Assembly (NCBI GenBank): GCA_018136815.1
Contig: CM030942.1
Location: 1,117,797-1,181,796 of the forward strand
Direction of reading: 5' to 3'
Length of the DNA: 64,000 nucleotides
Source of the DNA: Isochrysis galbana
Taxonomy: Eukaryota; Haptophyta; Isochrysidales; Isochrysidaceae
The notes beneath the pieces are model-generated. The model did no database searches, was not told where the DNA came from, and saw only the letters and a list, made by a program, of their open reading frames with translations. Position 1 is the stretch's first letter. Each line of letters starts with the position of its first letter. Positions 63,191 through 64,000 of this stretch are shown here, in pieces. The position numbers were made by a program, and so were the translations under genes.

Positions 63191-64000
63191 CAACAGGTAG
63201 GTAGTGCGGAGTGCGCGTCACTATACACATACACATAATGAGCGACCCGTAAGTGCGCTTGCAAGCCGTTTGCGTGTCGTAGCGAGTGTGCCACGGTGAG
63301 CGGGGAGAGTGTAGAGTGTAGAGGTGGTGACGTAGGGACGATCCGATTGAAGCGTCAAGACCTCCCTACTCGATACGTAAGAGATTTGTATGTGTATGGA
63401 CAACCCACTGTCTTCTCGCCTTGTTTAGGTAAAAGAAAAAGAAGACGGGGGCGCCAGAGCCAGAGCAAAAAGGGGAGGGCCGCGACGTAAGACGTAAGCC
63501 ATCGCCGCGGCCATACTCGCTACGACGAGAGTGATTAGCGCGCTCTGGCTTTGGGCCCCTAGTTTCACGAGTGCCCTCCCCTCCCCTGCGTCCTGCGTTG
63601 TTTTTACCCGAAAGCCGAAAGGGACCCAAAAGGGGATTTCCCCCAGCGTGGACTCGAAGAGAGGGCGTGCTGGGGTGCGCAAGGTCGGTGCGTGCGTGCG
63701 TGCACCGGAGGCGGGACAAATATCGAGGGGAGGGGGCAGTGCGCAGTGCCCCTCCTCCCGATATCACTCAGACACCTAGCTCCTGGCTCCTGGCTCGTCA
63801 GGCATTATGCTGGTGGAAATCCGGGACTGAAACGGTGTGTTCAATTTCAATTAGCTCGTGGGGTTGGATAGAGGATATAACAATAAGTAATACTTTATTT
63901 TTATTTTTATTTTTATTTTTATTTTTATCTACTATTATTGTATGGACAGCCCACAGCTAAATCACAAGTACTACGTCCCACAAGATGTGCTTAGGCCGTA
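63191..64000. other. Intergenic, ends with a TTTTTA array
   Basis: No gene is supported. Tandem ATTTTT units run from 63893 to 63928. The window ends in unremarkable sequence. Confidence 0.4.

Noticed and set aside
1-64000. CRISPR arrays, operons, bacterial promoters
   Set aside because: None seen; spliced genes show this is eukaryotic nuclear DNA.

Overview
This window is nuclear DNA of a eukaryote, most likely a flagellated unicellular alga. Its genes carry short GT-AG introns and belong to eukaryotic families: MED14, NEMF/Rqc2, TRAP-alpha, the axonemal dynein assembly factor Kintoun, UCH-L3, phytochelatin synthase, a SAP-PPR protein and a class II DAHP synthase. Kintoun implies a motile cilium. 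The class II DAHP synthase and the SAP-PPR protein fit a photosynthetic lineage. The GC-rich, G/C-biased donors (GTGCGC, GTGAGC) and dense homopurine/homopyrimidine tracts make a haptophyte-like alga my best guess, at low confidence; no plastid or rRNA marker settles it. || Genes, left to right: UCH-L3 (minus, 4 exons, 1701-3141) diverges across a tract-rich promoter region from Kintoun/DNAAF2 (plus, 4 exons, 4603-7142); SAP-PPR-RG protein (8245-10809); C2 plus histidine-phosphatase fusion (minus, 13273-14886); DUF4602/C1orf131-like nucleolar protein (18286-19044); TRAP-alpha (21303-22282); a protein with a possible permuted papain-like fold (minus, 24628-25758); phytochelatin synthase with a doubled CxxC leader (30906-32250); a small protein of possible hotdog fold (minus, 36367-36816); NEMF/Rqc2 (41054-44750); a Ser/Arg-rich unknown (minus, 46619-47939); MED14 (minus, 49736-52787); class II DAHP synthase (60220-61796). 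Exon joins were worked out by hand from reading frame, splice dinucleotides and family alignment. The genes are unrelated housekeeping functions and form no operon or cluster. || The space between genes is packed with mobile DNA. It includes a hAT element with a BED-finger ORF and 8-bp target duplication (28628-30454), a MULE-like MITE with 9-bp duplication (19688-20264), a Tc1/mariner-type MITE (40305-40778), a Copia fossil with matching 246-bp LTRs and 5-bp duplication (53040-56182), fragments of other Copia and Gypsy elements, and a TRIM-like element whose terminal repeats carry a tRNA-type Pol III promoter (57967-59494). At least eleven copies of a short interspersed family end in a hairpin whose stem sequence changes while pairing is kept; some full copies begin with a tRNA A-box. 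A further motif around GAGAATATTAAGAAG recurs about ten times. || The most novel material is the TRIM with a tRNA-like promoter, the hairpin-tailed family, the CxxC-bearing phytochelatin synthase, and the C2/histidine-phosphatase fusion with a myristoylation-type N terminus.
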